A stretch of DNA of 9,602 nt from JAWAFD01 sp964467175. GTDB taxonomy: Archaea; Micrarchaeota; Micrarchaeia; Anstonellales; J096. The notes under the pieces are model-generated. The model searched no databases. It was not told the origin of the DNA and was given only the letters and a program-made list of their open reading frames with translations. Both the position numbers and the translations under genes were made by a program. Shown in pieces: positions 1-7,393 of this stretch (position 1 is the stretch's first letter; each line of letters starts with the position of its first letter). The stretch is from assembly GCA_964467175.1 (NCBI GenBank), contig CAYXNY010000042.1:1-9602 (forward strand). Direction: 5' to 3'.

Positions 1-2
1 GT

Positions 3-3000
3 GGAGGAGGAGGCGGGAATCCTCCGAGCAACCTGCTTATCAGAATAAATAATGATAACCTCTGGACGAATTCAACAAACGTAACCCTTATACTTTCTGC
101 AAGAGACGCGAGCGAATGCAGGTATGGGTATTGGAACTGGACGAGTTTGCAGGTGCAGTGGACAGGATGGGAAAGCTACAGAACAACAAGGGCATTTACC
201 CTTGTTTCGCAGAACATAAGCAATGGGCAGGGGTATGACTACAATGTTGCTGTGTATTATCAGTGCAGGAATCAGTACGGAACGAGCGGTATTGTAAATG
301 ATGTTATAAACTACGATGGAATTCCTCCGTGGGTTTTAGTGGATGTGGCGGTGTACAACGACCCGGTGATATTCGTAAATTGGACAGGCGGGGATGTCGG
401 CTCCGGTGTTATGCTGTACGCAATATACAGGGATGTTAATAATACAGGGAAATTTGATCCTCTTGTAAACGAGACGTTTGGTACAAGTTATATTGATTGG
501 AATCTCACTAATAATACAAATTATACATATCTAATAAATGTATCAGATTATGCCTCGAATTTGAACTATAGCATAAGTCCTACTATTTATGTGGAGAATG
601 TAACGAACACTATTCCGCCTGAAAACCTAACCATTTTGATAAGCGACAGAAATACTGGAAATACTCTCTGGGCAGGGAATGCGCAGAACCAGGTTGCGAA
701 CCTAACGCTTTATGCTGACCTGGCTCAGGAGTGCAGGTATGGGTATTGGAACTGGACAGCAGGGCAGATAGGATGGGGAGCATGGATGGATTACACAACC
801 GCGGACCAAACGAGATTAAGAGGGGAGAATGTAAGCGCTGGAAAGTACCAGATGGATGTTTATGTATTCTATCAGTGCAGGAATCCATATGGAGAGTCAG
901 AGGTTGTGAATGATACGATAAACTTTGATGGAATTGATCCGGTAATTGAAAACGCAACAGCGAACCAGAGCTTCAATGTAATAAATGTGGTTTGGGATGC
1001 GTATGACTTAGAGAGCGGAATAGGCATGCATGAGTACGAAATAAGAAAATATACGAACGGATCAGCGGCAGAGGTTTTCTACACATACGATACAAATTTG
1101 ACTGACGCAAATATTACTAAAAACACAACTTACAGGTATTATATAACTGCTTGGGACAACGCATTCAATGAAGAGAACGAATGGACGAACATTGTAGTTG
1201 TGGAAAACATTACGTATAATATAAGCCCTGAAAATCTAACCATTTTGATAAGCGACAGAAATACTGGAAATACTCAGTGGGCGGGAAATGCGCAGAACCA
1301 GGTTGCGAACCTAACGCTTTATGCTGACCTGGCTCAGGAGTGCAGGTACGGCTATTGGAACTGGAATTTAGGGGAGATTTCATGGTACGCGCCAGGATGG
1401 GTTGGGTATTCAACAAACCGCCAAGTTCCATTGATGGGCGAGAATGTAAGCGCCGGAAACTATCAGATGGATGTTCTTGTTTTCTACCAGTGCAGGAACG
1501 ATGCTGGAGAAAGCAACATCACAAACGATACCATAAACTTTGATGGAATAAACCCAACCATAGAGAACGCAACAGCGTTCTTCAACATCAGCAAGATGGC
1601 AATAGATTTGGAATGGGACGCATACGATAGTGAAAGCGGAATATTTTATTTCCTAATTTATAGAACTGAAGACTTGTTTTTATACGAGTATGTGGGCACA
1701 ACAACAGACTATAATTTCACAGATACAAACATCTCTTTCGATAAGACATACAGATACAGAATTACAGCGTATGATAATGTTCTAAACTCAAACATAGCAT
1801 TCACAAACTTTGTGGATGTGGAGGAAGAAACACCGACAAATCTGCAAATTTTAATAAGCGACCTTGATACCGGAGACACTGAATGGACAAACTATGAAAC
1901 AGTGCAACTGACGCTAAGCGCTGACTTAGCTGAAGAGTGCAGGTATGGGTACTGGGATAGCGAACAGCAAAGGGTTGTTTGGAGCGTGCAGTGGGAACCT
2001 TATGCGACAAGCAGAATCTTTTTAATGCAGGGATATCCTGCCCTGGACCCGAATGTGTACGGGTACGAGTATGATGTTCCGGTATATTATCAATGCAAGA
2101 ATGCATTCGGAGAGAGCGAGATAGCGAGCGATAGAATAAACTTTGACGATGAGAGACCGAGCGGAATGCTTACAATAGACCCGCTTGTGACAGTTTATCC
2201 GTGCTACATAGAGTTCAGCTGGCCAAACTCTATTGATGGCGGAAGTGGAATGGACTATTATGAGATTTCAAGATGGGACAACGAAACTCAAGCATGGAAT
2301 TTCTTAACGAATGTTGATGCAGGAGGCCCGAGAGTGTATGAAGACAGTAATGTTATGCCTGGAGTTGTTTACAGATACAGGGCAGTTCCGTATGATGTTG
2401 CGGGAAACGCGGGAATGGAATGGTACAGCAGGTATACAAATGACAGTGATGTTGTAAAACCTCAGCCGGCTCCTTACAGAAACCCGCTCATCCTAAACAG
2501 CACAGGAGGAGAAGCCATCATAGTAGATACATGGAGCTCAAGGGTTAGACTATCAAGCGTTTTTGATGCACCAACAAAGGTTGCATGCGAGTGTAGAGTG
2601 GGAAATGTAAGAATGGGAATACCGGAAAGAATAACATGGGGGAGCTGGGTGCCTGCGACATCAAACCCATTGGTAATAGACCCTTGGACGCTGACTCTAT
2701 ATTCAAATACGGGCCCGTTTTTTGAATGTGAAGAAGGGCTTGCAAAGGTTGCGGCCCAGTGCAGAAACCTTGGAGGGGAGAGCGAAATAAAGTATGATGA
2801 TATAAAAGTGGATGTAGTCGGTCCGAAATTCATGATAAACTACAGAGAGGCAGTTTATGACAGCGACCTTGGAGTGGTGAACATTACATTCGCCGCCGCA
2901 TACGATTGCGCTAGCTCTGTTGGCTTTTATAGGATAGAGAGAAGCACAAATGGTGGACCTTGGGCTCTACTTGATGCCTTCTACCCAGGAGATCCTCTAC

Positions 3001-3245
3001 CCTATCAGGATAGGAATATACAAAGCGGGAATACATATAAGTACAGGATAACCGCGTACGATATATTCAACCACCGCGGGCAGTCTTTGGAAACAAACGA
3101 AGTAACTGTAGCCAAATATATCCGCATACCTAGCGAGCGGGTAACACCGAGTGAAGCGCCTACGAGCGAAAAAAGAAAGAACATACAACTTCCGCCGCCG
3201 GAACAGGTTCAACCCGGGACCGCAGGGGAAGGCAGCAAAAGATAA
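3..3245 (+). CDS. Giant repeat-containing surface protein with Cys-pair and Fn3-like modules (5' end missing)
   Basis: The frame is open from base 3 to TAA at 3243-3245, giving 1080 visible residues; the first TTG near 147 lies inside a repeat, so the true start is upstream of the window. After a poly-Gly stretch (residues 1-5) come about five units starting near residues 8, 206, 409, 611 and 827. Each opens with a PxNLxILI-like strand, has ECRYGYW and about 48 residues later YQCRN (a probable disulfide pair), then NDxINFDG, and closes with an Fn3-like half ending in YRYRITAYD-type strands. Unit 5 is divergent and has extra cysteines. There are well over 20 N-x-S/T sequons and abundant Tyr, Trp and Asn, as in glycosylated archaeal surface proteins. 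The C-terminal tail (about 1041-1080) is Pro/charge-rich, with no membrane segment or recognised sorting signal. Adhesion or S-layer association is inference; the Cys-pair module is not a family I can name. Confidence 0.85.
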   Translation, partial: GGGGGNPPSNLLIRINNDNLWTNSTNVTLILSARDASECRYGYWNWTSLQVQWTGWESYRTTRAFTLVSQNISNGQGYDYNVAVYYQCRNQYGTSGIVNDVINYDGIPPWVLVDVAVYNDPVIFVNWTGGDVGSGVMLYAIYRDVNNTGKFDPLVNETFGTSYIDWNLTNNTNYTYLINVSDYASNLNYSISPTIYVENVTNTIPPENLTILISDRNTGNTLWAGNAQNQVANLTLYADLAQECRYGYWNWTAGQIGWGAWMDYTTADQTRLRGENVSAGKYQMDVYVFYQCRNPYGESEVVNDTINFDGIDPVIENATANQSFNVINVVWDAYDLESGIGMHEYEIRKYTNGSAAEVFYTYDTNLTDANITKNTTYRYYITAWDNAFNEENEWTNIVVVENITYNISPENLTILISDRNTGNTQWAGNAQNQVANLTLYADLAQECRYGYWNWNLGEISWYAPGWVGYSTNRQVPLMGENVSAGNYQMDVLVFYQCRNDAGESNITNDTINFDGINPTIENATAFFNISKMAIDLEWDAYDSESGIFYFLIYRTEDLFLYEYVGTTTDYNFTDTNISFDKTYRYRITAYDNVLNSNIAFTNFVDVEEETPTNLQILISDLDTGDTEWTNYETVQLTLSADLAEECRYGYWDSEQQRVVWSVQWEPYATSRIFLMQGYPALDPNVYGYEYDVPVYYQCKNAFGESEIASDRINFDDERPSGMLTIDPLVTVYPCYIEFSWPNSIDGGSGMDYYEISRWDNETQAWNFLTNVDAGGPRVYEDSNVMPGVVYRYRAVPYDVAGNAGMEWYSRYTNDSDVVKPQPAPYRNPLILNSTGGEAIIVDTWSSRVRLSSVFDAPTKVACECRVGNVRMGIPERITWGSWVPATSNPLVIDPWTLTLYSNTGPFFECEEGLAKVAAQCRNLGGESEIKYDDIKVDVVGPKFMINYREAVYDSDLGVVNITFAAAYDCASSVGFYRIERSTNGGPWALLDAFYPGDPLPYQDRNIQSGNTYKYRITAYDIFNHRGQSLETNEVTVAKYIRIPSERVTPSEAPTSEKRKNIQLPPPEQVQPGTAGEGSKR
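618..756 (+). repeat. Near-identical direct repeat, copy A
   Basis: This 139-bp stretch encodes the start of surface-protein unit 2 and matches 1227-1365 with about seven mismatches, mostly synonymous. The spacing of 609 bp is exactly 203 codons, so the frame is kept. The flanking parts of the two units are clearly more diverged, which points to recent duplication or gene conversion of this segment. Confidence 0.9.
1227..1365 (+). repeat. Near-identical direct repeat, copy B
   Basis: This is the partner of 618-756 and opens unit 3 of the surface protein. The only amino-acid change visible between the copies is Leu to Gln just before a shared Trp; the other differences are silent. Units 1 and 4 show the same protein motif but not this level of DNA identity. 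Confidence 0.9.
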
Positions 3246-3292
3246 TTTAATTTTTTATTTTTATTAATTTTTTGTTAATTTTTATTATTTTG
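3246..3292 (+). terminator. Poly-T terminator after the surface protein gene
   Basis: Immediately after the TAA stop there are several runs of 5 to 6 T separated by one to four other bases, with no strong hairpin. Archaeal RNA polymerase typically terminates at such T tracts on the non-template strand. On the opposite strand the stretch is A-rich, so it would not obviously stop the convergent operon whose last gene ends at 3306. Confidence 0.65.
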
Positions 3293-3305
3293 CGCTTTTA
3301 TTCTA

Positions 3306-4157
3306 TCACATGAATTCTTTAAGAACTCCGCTTATATCCTGCTTCTCCACATTCACAGGAGGGTGCGTTCTTGCCCATTCTTTGCTTTCATAAAGAGAGG
3401 GCTTCTCAACCTGGTAGAAAACGCCTATTGGGAATTTTGTAAAATTGCTTTCATAAGGCTCCATCGCCTTTTCAAAAGCTTTCTGCCAATCCGTCACATC
3501 ATGATGCGCGTCCTCCAATTTATACGTCCTCTCCCTCCACCAATCATAAGTGTTGAGCGAATTCCATGTTACGCAGGGCTGGTAGATGTTCACAAAAGAA
3601 AATCCTTTGTGGAGTATTGCTTTTTTCATCACTTCCTTCATGTGCGGGATGTCGCCGGCGAATGTTGAAGCGACAAACGAAGCGCCCAGGAGGAGCATCA
3701 TCGGAATCTGTTTTATTGGTTCTACGGTATTTCCTTGCGGGGTTGTTTTTGTTTTCATTCCCTTCATGCTTGTCGGAGAAACCTGGCCGGTTGTAAGGGC
3801 ATAGAGCTGGTTGTCCTGTATAAAATAATTTACATCGTGGTTTCTTCTTGCGGAGTGGACAAAATGCTGGGTTCCCTCGCTCAGGCCATCCCCGTCTCCG
3901 GCTATTGCAATAACAAGGAGGTTTGGGTTTGCGAGCTTTATTCCCTCTGCCAACGGAAGGGGCCTGCCATGGATCCCCTCGTATCCGTATGTTCTTATGT
4001 AGTGCGGGATTTTGCTTCCGCAGCCAACTCCGGATACGATAACGGTTTCGCTCGGTTTTTTGCCAAGCTCTTGAAGGGCTTGTTTAAGTGCTAGGAGGAT
4101 GGGGAAGTTTCCGCAACCAGGGCACCATTGGGGCTTTTCGGGAATATCAAAGCTCAT
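3306..4157 (-). CDS. korB: 2-oxoacid:ferredoxin oxidoreductase, beta subunit
   Basis: The 283-residue protein is the TPP-binding, iron-sulfur beta subunit of a 2-oxoacid:ferredoxin oxidoreductase, which decarboxylates a 2-oxoacid to an acyl-CoA and passes electrons to ferredoxin. WCPGCG at residues 11-16 supplies Cys12 and Cys15; with Cys46 (GVGCGSK) and Cys195 (YQPCVTWN) these give the four expected [4Fe-4S] ligands. The TPP/Mg motif is GDGDG near 88-92 followed by QDNQLY at 114-119. LTTGQVSPTS at 121-130 occupies the substrate-selecting loop. The length is normal for the two-subunit archaeal class. The gene overlaps the alpha gene by 4 bp (ATGA) and has its own GAGGTGA site, so the start is secure. 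The KorB-type sequence does not settle whether pyruvate, 2-oxoglutarate or another 2-oxoacid is the substrate; the symbol is provisional. Confidence 0.93.
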   Translation of the reverse strand: MSFDIPEKPQWCPGCGNFPILLALKQALQELGKKPSETVIVSGVGCGSKIPHYIRTYGYEGIHGRPLPLAEGIKLANPNLLVIAIAGDGDGLSEGTQHFVHSARRNHDVNYFIQDNQLYALTTGQVSPTSMKGMKTKTTPQGNTVEPIKQIPMMLLLGASFVASTFAGDIPHMKEVMKKAILHKGFSFVNIYQPCVTWNSLNTYDWWRERTYKLEDAHHDVTDWQKAFEKAMEPYESNFTKFPIGVFYQVEKPSLYESKEWARTHPPVNVEKQDISGVLKEFM

Positions 4158-5992
4158 CCGCTCACCTCTGTTTTTTCTTCTTTTGCTTCTTCTGCCTTTT
4201 TTCTTTCCTGCTCTTCGTATTTGTAAGGGTAGTAGAACTCGTAGTTGTCAAAACCTTCTTTTATTACTATTTTTCTCCTTCCGTTCATCGCTTCTTTTAC
4301 TGCCATGGCCAACTGCTCGGGGAAGAACTGCCTTCCTGTGTATTTCAGGATAGTTGTGTCGAATTCAATTCCGGTTTCCATTTTCAGAAGCTTCGCGAAC
4401 ATTCCTGTGGAGTTGTTTTCCGCGATGACCTTTTTTCCGTTTCCGATTGCGGCCGCAACCTTTTCCTTATTAAGCGGGTAGAGCCAGGAGAAATGCACAA
4501 CTTTTATCTCTATTCCTTCGGATTTGAGGAGTTTTTGGGCCTCGAGCGCAGGTCCTTTCTGGCTCCCCCAAACAGCGAGGGTAAGTATCCCGTCTCCATA
4601 AACATTCGGAGCCCAGCTCTCTTCCAAAATTTTCTCCAGCTTCTTTGCCCTTTTGTTCACCTGTTCAGCGCGCATGTCAAAATCCTCTGTTGTGAAGGAA
4701 TCCTCCCTGTGCTCGTAGCTTGTCGCGACATGCTCGCCGTTTTCCATCCCTGGGAACGTTCTTGGAGAGACCCCGTCGTCGGTTATCATGTATCTGTGGA
4801 ACCTCTCCCCCTCCGAGAGTGGCGCAAGGTTTTTAGCAACCCTGCCCCTGTCGATCGTTATTTTTTCTGTGTCGAAAGAATCAACAGTATAGTGGCTTTC
4901 TGCAAGGAATTTATCCGAAAGGATAAAAACAGGAAACTGGTATTTTTCGGCGAGGTTGAACGCCTCTGCTGTTTGATAGAAGCATTCTTCAACATCCCCC
5001 GGAGCGAGTATTATTCTTAAAAACTCCCCCTGGCTTGCGCCGATCACCTGAAAAATGTCTGCCTGCTCTGTCCATGTCGGCATGCCTGTGCTCGGCCCGA
5101 CCCTCTGGGCGAGGTAGAAAACCGATGGCGTCTCTGCGAGAGCGGACATGCCGACGCTTTCCGTCATAAGGGCAAACCCTCCGCCGCTTGTGCCAACCAT
5201 TCCTCTTGCACCGGCGTAAAAAGCTCCTATCATCATTTGGGCAGCTGTGATCTCATCTTCTGTTTGAACGACAACTATTTTTTCTTTCTCTTGGTTTTGA
5301 ACAAGAAAATGAAGGAGGTTCGTCGCCGGGGTCATCGGATATGCAGCGTAGAATTTCATCCCTGCGGCTATCGCGCCTATGCCTGTAGCTTCGTTTCCTG
5401 AGATGTAGAGCTTGGGCTGGCCGACGGGTTTTATGTCTATTGGTGTTTTAGCATTTTTCATTACATATTCATACGCAACCTTTGCCGCGGCGATGTTTTT
5501 GTTGACTACCTCTTCTCCCTTTCTTGAAAACTCCTGCCGGATCAATTCATTAAGCATCTCAACGGGATATTTCACAAGGCCGATCATCGCACCGAGAAGA
5601 AGGACGTTCGCCATTTTCGGCTCTGCGTTCGCTTCTTTCAACAGGCCGAGAACCGGCAGTCCGCATTTTATTATGTCCTCCCTTATTTCTACTCCCGACA
5701 GGTCTATGGCGGAGTCGTAGAGAAGAATTCCGTCCTTCGAGAGAGAATCTTTGTGAAATTTTACGCTGTTCTTGTTCAGCGCAACTACGATGTTTGTGTA
5801 TTTTGAAGGGGAAAGCACTTTCTCATCGCTTATCCTTATTTGGTAGGAGTTGTGCCCTCCTCTTATCAGTGAGGGGTATTCGGGGTAGCCGAATACATAA
5901 TAGCCGCCGCGCGTGAAAAGTTTTCCGGCTGTTCTTCCGATAACCATTACTCCTTCTCCTGCAGCCCCGCCTATCTTGAATGAAAAATCCAT
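4154..5992 (-). CDS. korA: 2-oxoacid:ferredoxin oxidoreductase, fused gamma-alpha subunit
   Basis: This 612-residue protein joins two domains that are separate in four-subunit enzymes. Residues 1-180 are the gamma domain, beginning with the family signature KIGGAAGEG (6-14) and including GYPEYPSLIRGGHNSYQIR (35-53). Residues about 192-575 are the alpha domain: SGNEATGIGA (198-207), YPMTPAT (218-224, the YPITP element near the active site in the Sulfolobus enzyme), TEDEITAAQ (244-252), TSGGGFALMTE (268-278) and RVGPSTGMPTWTEQ (297-310). A C-terminal transketolase-like part follows (about 465-575), then a Lys/Glu-rich tail (592-612). With the beta subunit this makes a complete two-subunit enzyme; no ferredoxin-like delta subunit is encoded, as is usual for this class. 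The ATG at 5992 fits the conserved N terminus and follows a GAGGAT purine-rich site. The substrate is not determined. Confidence 0.93.
   Translation of the reverse strand: MDFSFKIGGAAGEGVMVIGRTAGKLFTRGGYYVFGYPEYPSLIRGGHNSYQIRISDEKVLSPSKYTNIVVALNKNSVKFHKDSLSKDGILLYDSAIDLSGVEIREDIIKCGLPVLGLLKEANAEPKMANVLLLGAMIGLVKYPVEMLNELIRQEFSRKGEEVVNKNIAAAKVAYEYVMKNAKTPIDIKPVGQPKLYISGNEATGIGAIAAGMKFYAAYPMTPATNLLHFLVQNQEKEKIVVVQTEDEITAAQMMIGAFYAGARGMVGTSGGGFALMTESVGMSALAETPSVFYLAQRVGPSTGMPTWTEQADIFQVIGASQGEFLRIILAPGDVEECFYQTAEAFNLAEKYQFPVFILSDKFLAESHYTVDSFDTEKITIDRGRVAKNLAPLSEGERFHRYMITDDGVSPRTFPGMENGEHVATSYEHREDSFTTEDFDMRAEQVNKRAKKLEKILEESWAPNVYGDGILTLAVWGSQKGPALEAQKLLKSEGIEIKVVHFSWLYPLNKEKVAAAIGNGKKVIAENNSTGMFAKLLKMETGIEFDTTILKYTGRQFFPEQLAMAVKEAMNGRRKIVIKEGFDNYEFYYPYKYEEQERKKAEEAKEEKTEVSG
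4162..4168 (-). promoter_or_regulatory. Shine-Dalgarno site for the beta subunit gene
   Basis: Read on the minus strand this is GAGGTGA, four bases before the ATG at 4157. It matches the archaeal anti-Shine-Dalgarno sequence well, lies inside the end of the alpha gene, and fixes the beta start while supporting coupled translation. Confidence 0.75.
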
Positions 5993-6019
5993 GCTATCCT
6001 CTCTCGTATTTGGAGGGAA

Positions 6020-6032
6020 TGTTTTTAAAAGT
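6020..6032 (-). promoter_or_regulatory. TATA-type promoter of the oxidoreductase operon
   Basis: On the minus strand the stretch reads ACTTTTAAAAACA. A start site about 26 bases downstream would fall near 6000, giving a very short leader before the ATG at 5992. The box lies in a 105-bp divergent intergenic region shared with the gene at 6098. Confidence 0.55.
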
Positions 6033-6064
6033 AGCGAAAGCTAAGTCGGCAAAAAACGAACAAA

Positions 6065-6074
6065 CATTTTAAAT
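6065..6074 (+). promoter_or_regulatory. TATA-type promoter of the ChaN/TIKI-like gene
   Basis: CATTTTAAAT is centred about 27 bases before the ATG at 6098, the distance expected for a transcript starting at or next to the start codon. There is no Shine-Dalgarno site upstream of this ATG, which agrees with a leaderless message. Confidence 0.55.
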
Positions 6075-6097
6075 CATTTTCGCACATAAATAAAAAC

Positions 6098-6871
6098 ATG
6101 AAAATATTGGTCGGGATTGCGCTTGCAATGCTGCCGGTTGTAAAGCCAACAATAGAGAGGAGGTTTACTCAAATGACCGTCCAGGACTCTCTTATTGTCG
6201 AGGAGTGGAAAAAGACGATCATGGAGAAAAAGCAACCGCTCAACATAGACTCGCTCACAGCCGAAAAGGAGGTTTTGATATTCGGAGAGAACCATGAAAA
6301 GAGCTTTCAGAGGTATTTTCTCGCTTCGAGGATGCTGGAATTTTATAAACGCGGGTATTCCTGTTTATGCCTAGAGATGCCCTCTGATTTGCAGGAAAAA
6401 CTTCATTTCATGAGGATGATCGTAAAGTTAAGAAAGATGGGCGCTGAGGTAAGCCAGGGGGAGGAGATGTTTCTAAATTTTTTGAGGTTTCATTACTCCG
6501 AGGAAACAGCGCAGAGTATGTACGTTTTGATAGACGCGGCCTATTCTGCCGGGATGGAGGTTTATGCCATAGACGTTCCCTCCTCTCAAAAACCTCAGCC
6601 GTACAACTACCCGGCCTGGCTTATAGATGAGCGGGAGGAGTACATGAGAAAAAGGATAGGTGAAATAATGCAAAAAGGCGAAAAGCCCATAGTTCTTGTA
6701 GGAATGATGCATTACAGATTGGCCGGCTATCTTGATGGTCGGTTTGTGTCTTTTCCTTCTTCAGATAGCCTAGATTATTTTTATAAGGCGACAGAAAAAC
6801 TCAGCATAACAGACACATTCATGATTCAGGATGGAAGGTTCTCTATTGTATTTCTTCCCGATAGTAAATAG
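6098..6871 (+). CDS. Predicted exported ChaN/TIKI/EreA-superfamily protein
   Basis: The 257-residue protein has a short hydrophobic N terminus (residues 2-15), suggesting export or membrane anchoring, although the signal is weak. Residues 58-66 (EVLIFGENH) form the first active-site strand of the ChaN/TIKI/erythromycin-esterase-like fold, with Glu64 and His66. CLEMP (91-95) gives Glu93, and YAIDVP (156-161) gives Asp159. REEYMRKRIGEIM (179-191) is the typical helix with paired Arg, and VLVGMMHYRLAGY (199-211) supplies His205 as the GxxH motif. Related proteins include heme-binding ChaN, TIKI metalloproteases, TraB proteins and erythromycin esterases, so the reaction cannot be assigned. The gene stands alone, diverges from the oxidoreductase operon, and its 3' end overlaps the convergent ankyrin gene by 29 bp. 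The ATG is chosen from the TATA spacing; later in-frame ATGs (for example Met26) would remove the hydrophobic segment. Confidence 0.7.
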   Translation: MKILVGIALAMLPVVKPTIERRFTQMTVQDSLIVEEWKKTIMEKKQPLNIDSLTAEKEVLIFGENHEKSFQRYFLASRMLEFYKRGYSCLCLEMPSDLQEKLHFMRMIVKLRKMGAEVSQGEEMFLNFLRFHYSEETAQSMYVLIDAAYSAGMEVYAIDVPSSQKPQPYNYPAWLIDEREEYMRKRIGEIMQKGEKPIVLVGMMHYRLAGYLDGRFVSFPSSDSLDYFYKATEKLSITDTFMIQDGRFSIVFLPDSK

Positions 6872-7289
6872 TTTCAGCTTTGAAAGCCCTTCCTTCCCTT
6901 CTAATTATTAGGTTAAGCAGGAGCATGTTTTTTTGCGCTACGCACCACATTTCAGCTGTCATTCCGAGCTCGTCCACTATCTTTGTGTCCGCACCGGCAT
7001 CTAAAAGAATCCTCGCGATTTCGGAGTGCCCGAATATGCAAGCGTATATAAGCGCTGTTCTTTTATAGCTGTCCTGCGCGTTCACATCTGCTCCGGCTTC
7101 GAGCAGGATCTTTACTGCCTGCACGCCCCCGTCCATAGCCGCGCCTATAAGGGGCGTCATACCGTAGATATCCCTCATCTCAAGCGCGCTTCTATTCTTG
7201 GCGAATTTTTTTATTTTCTCTACATCGTTCTCTCTGACCGCTTCGAGCAGGTTTTTGGGGCCGGCAGGGCCGTGGTTTTTATAAACCAT
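6843..7289 (-). CDS. Small ankyrin-repeat protein
   Basis: The 148-residue protein is almost entirely ankyrin repeats. A capping repeat spans about 12-40 (LLEAVRENDVEKIKKF). Two canonical repeats follow: 42-72 (YGMTPLIGAAMDGG then VKILLEAGADVNAQD) and 75-105 (YKRTALIYACIFGH then IARILLDAGADTKIVD). A degenerate C-terminal repeat spans about 108-137. There is no signal peptide, membrane segment or catalytic domain, so a cytosolic protein-binding role is the only inference available; the partner is unknown. An AAGGTGA site just upstream of the ATG and a separate TATA box suggest that it is expressed apart from pyrDK, which lies 104 bp upstream on the same strand. Its last 29 bp overlap the end of the opposite-strand gene. 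Confidence 0.88.
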   Translation of the reverse strand: MVYKNHGPAGPKNLLEAVRENDVEKIKKFAKNRSALEMRDIYGMTPLIGAAMDGGVQAVKILLEAGADVNAQDSYKRTALIYACIFGHSEIARILLDAGADTKIVDELGMTAEMWCVAQKNMLLLNLIIRREGRAFKAETIYYREEIQ

Positions 7290-7295
7290 TTTTAT

Positions 7296-7302
7296 TCACC
7301 TT
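7296..7302 (-). promoter_or_regulatory. Shine-Dalgarno site of the ankyrin gene
   Basis: Read on the minus strand this is AAGGTGA, six bases before the ATG at 7289. It is a strong archaeal ribosome-binding site and supports this start. It contrasts with the leaderless arrangement inferred for the neighbouring plus-strand genes. Confidence 0.7.
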
Positions 7303-7324
7303 GTATAACTATTGTGTGTAGAAA

Positions 7325-7334
7325 TGTTTTTAAA
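7325..7334 (-). promoter_or_regulatory. TATA-type promoter of the ankyrin gene
   Basis: On the minus strand this reads TTTAAAAACA, the same ten bases as the boxes before the oxidoreductase operon and the gene at 9051. A start about 26 bases downstream lies near 7304, just ahead of the Shine-Dalgarno site, leaving a leader of roughly 15 bases. Confidence 0.55.
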
Positions 7335-7359
7335 TGTTTATGTTAGATAATGGCTAAAT

Positions 7360-7377
7360 GTGAAAAAGAGAAAGAAT
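7360..7377 (-). terminator. Possible pyrimidine-tract terminator after pyrK
   Basis: On the minus strand, starting about 16 bases after the pyrK stop, the sequence is T-rich with a run of five T (CTTTCTCTTTTTCAC). It lies between pyrK and the ankyrin promoter, where a terminator is expected. No hairpin is apparent and the T runs are short. Confidence 0.35.
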
Positions 7378-7393
7378 GGTTTGAGAACTAGAA

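Noticed and set aside
147..149. TTG as the start of the surface protein
   Set aside because: The frame is open upstream to the window edge and encodes the first half of a repeat unit, including its ECRYGYW motif, so TTG is an internal Leu codon.
2474..2833. 119-codon minus-strand open frame inside the surface protein gene
   Set aside because: It is antisense to a continuous repeat-bearing reading frame. Similar antisense frames recur at equivalent repeat positions (about 610-957 and 1210-1431), as expected from repeated DNA rather than from real genes.
3..3245. Tandem repeats as a CRISPR array or mobile element
   Set aside because: The repeats are about 600 bp, in frame and encode protein modules. 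There are no short regular repeats with unique spacers, no terminal inverted repeats and no transposase.
4088..5020. 310-codon open frame on the plus strand
   Set aside because: It lies wholly antisense to the oxidoreductase subunits, whose family motifs are unmistakable. Its translation is rich in Phe, Cys and Ser runs with no recognisable domain, so it is a shadow frame.
7350..7391. 13-codon open frame on the plus strand between the ankyrin gene and pyrK
   Set aside because: It is very short, has no ribosome-binding site, and the TATA-like box upstream is too close for a leaderless start and better explained as the ankyrin promoter on the other strand.
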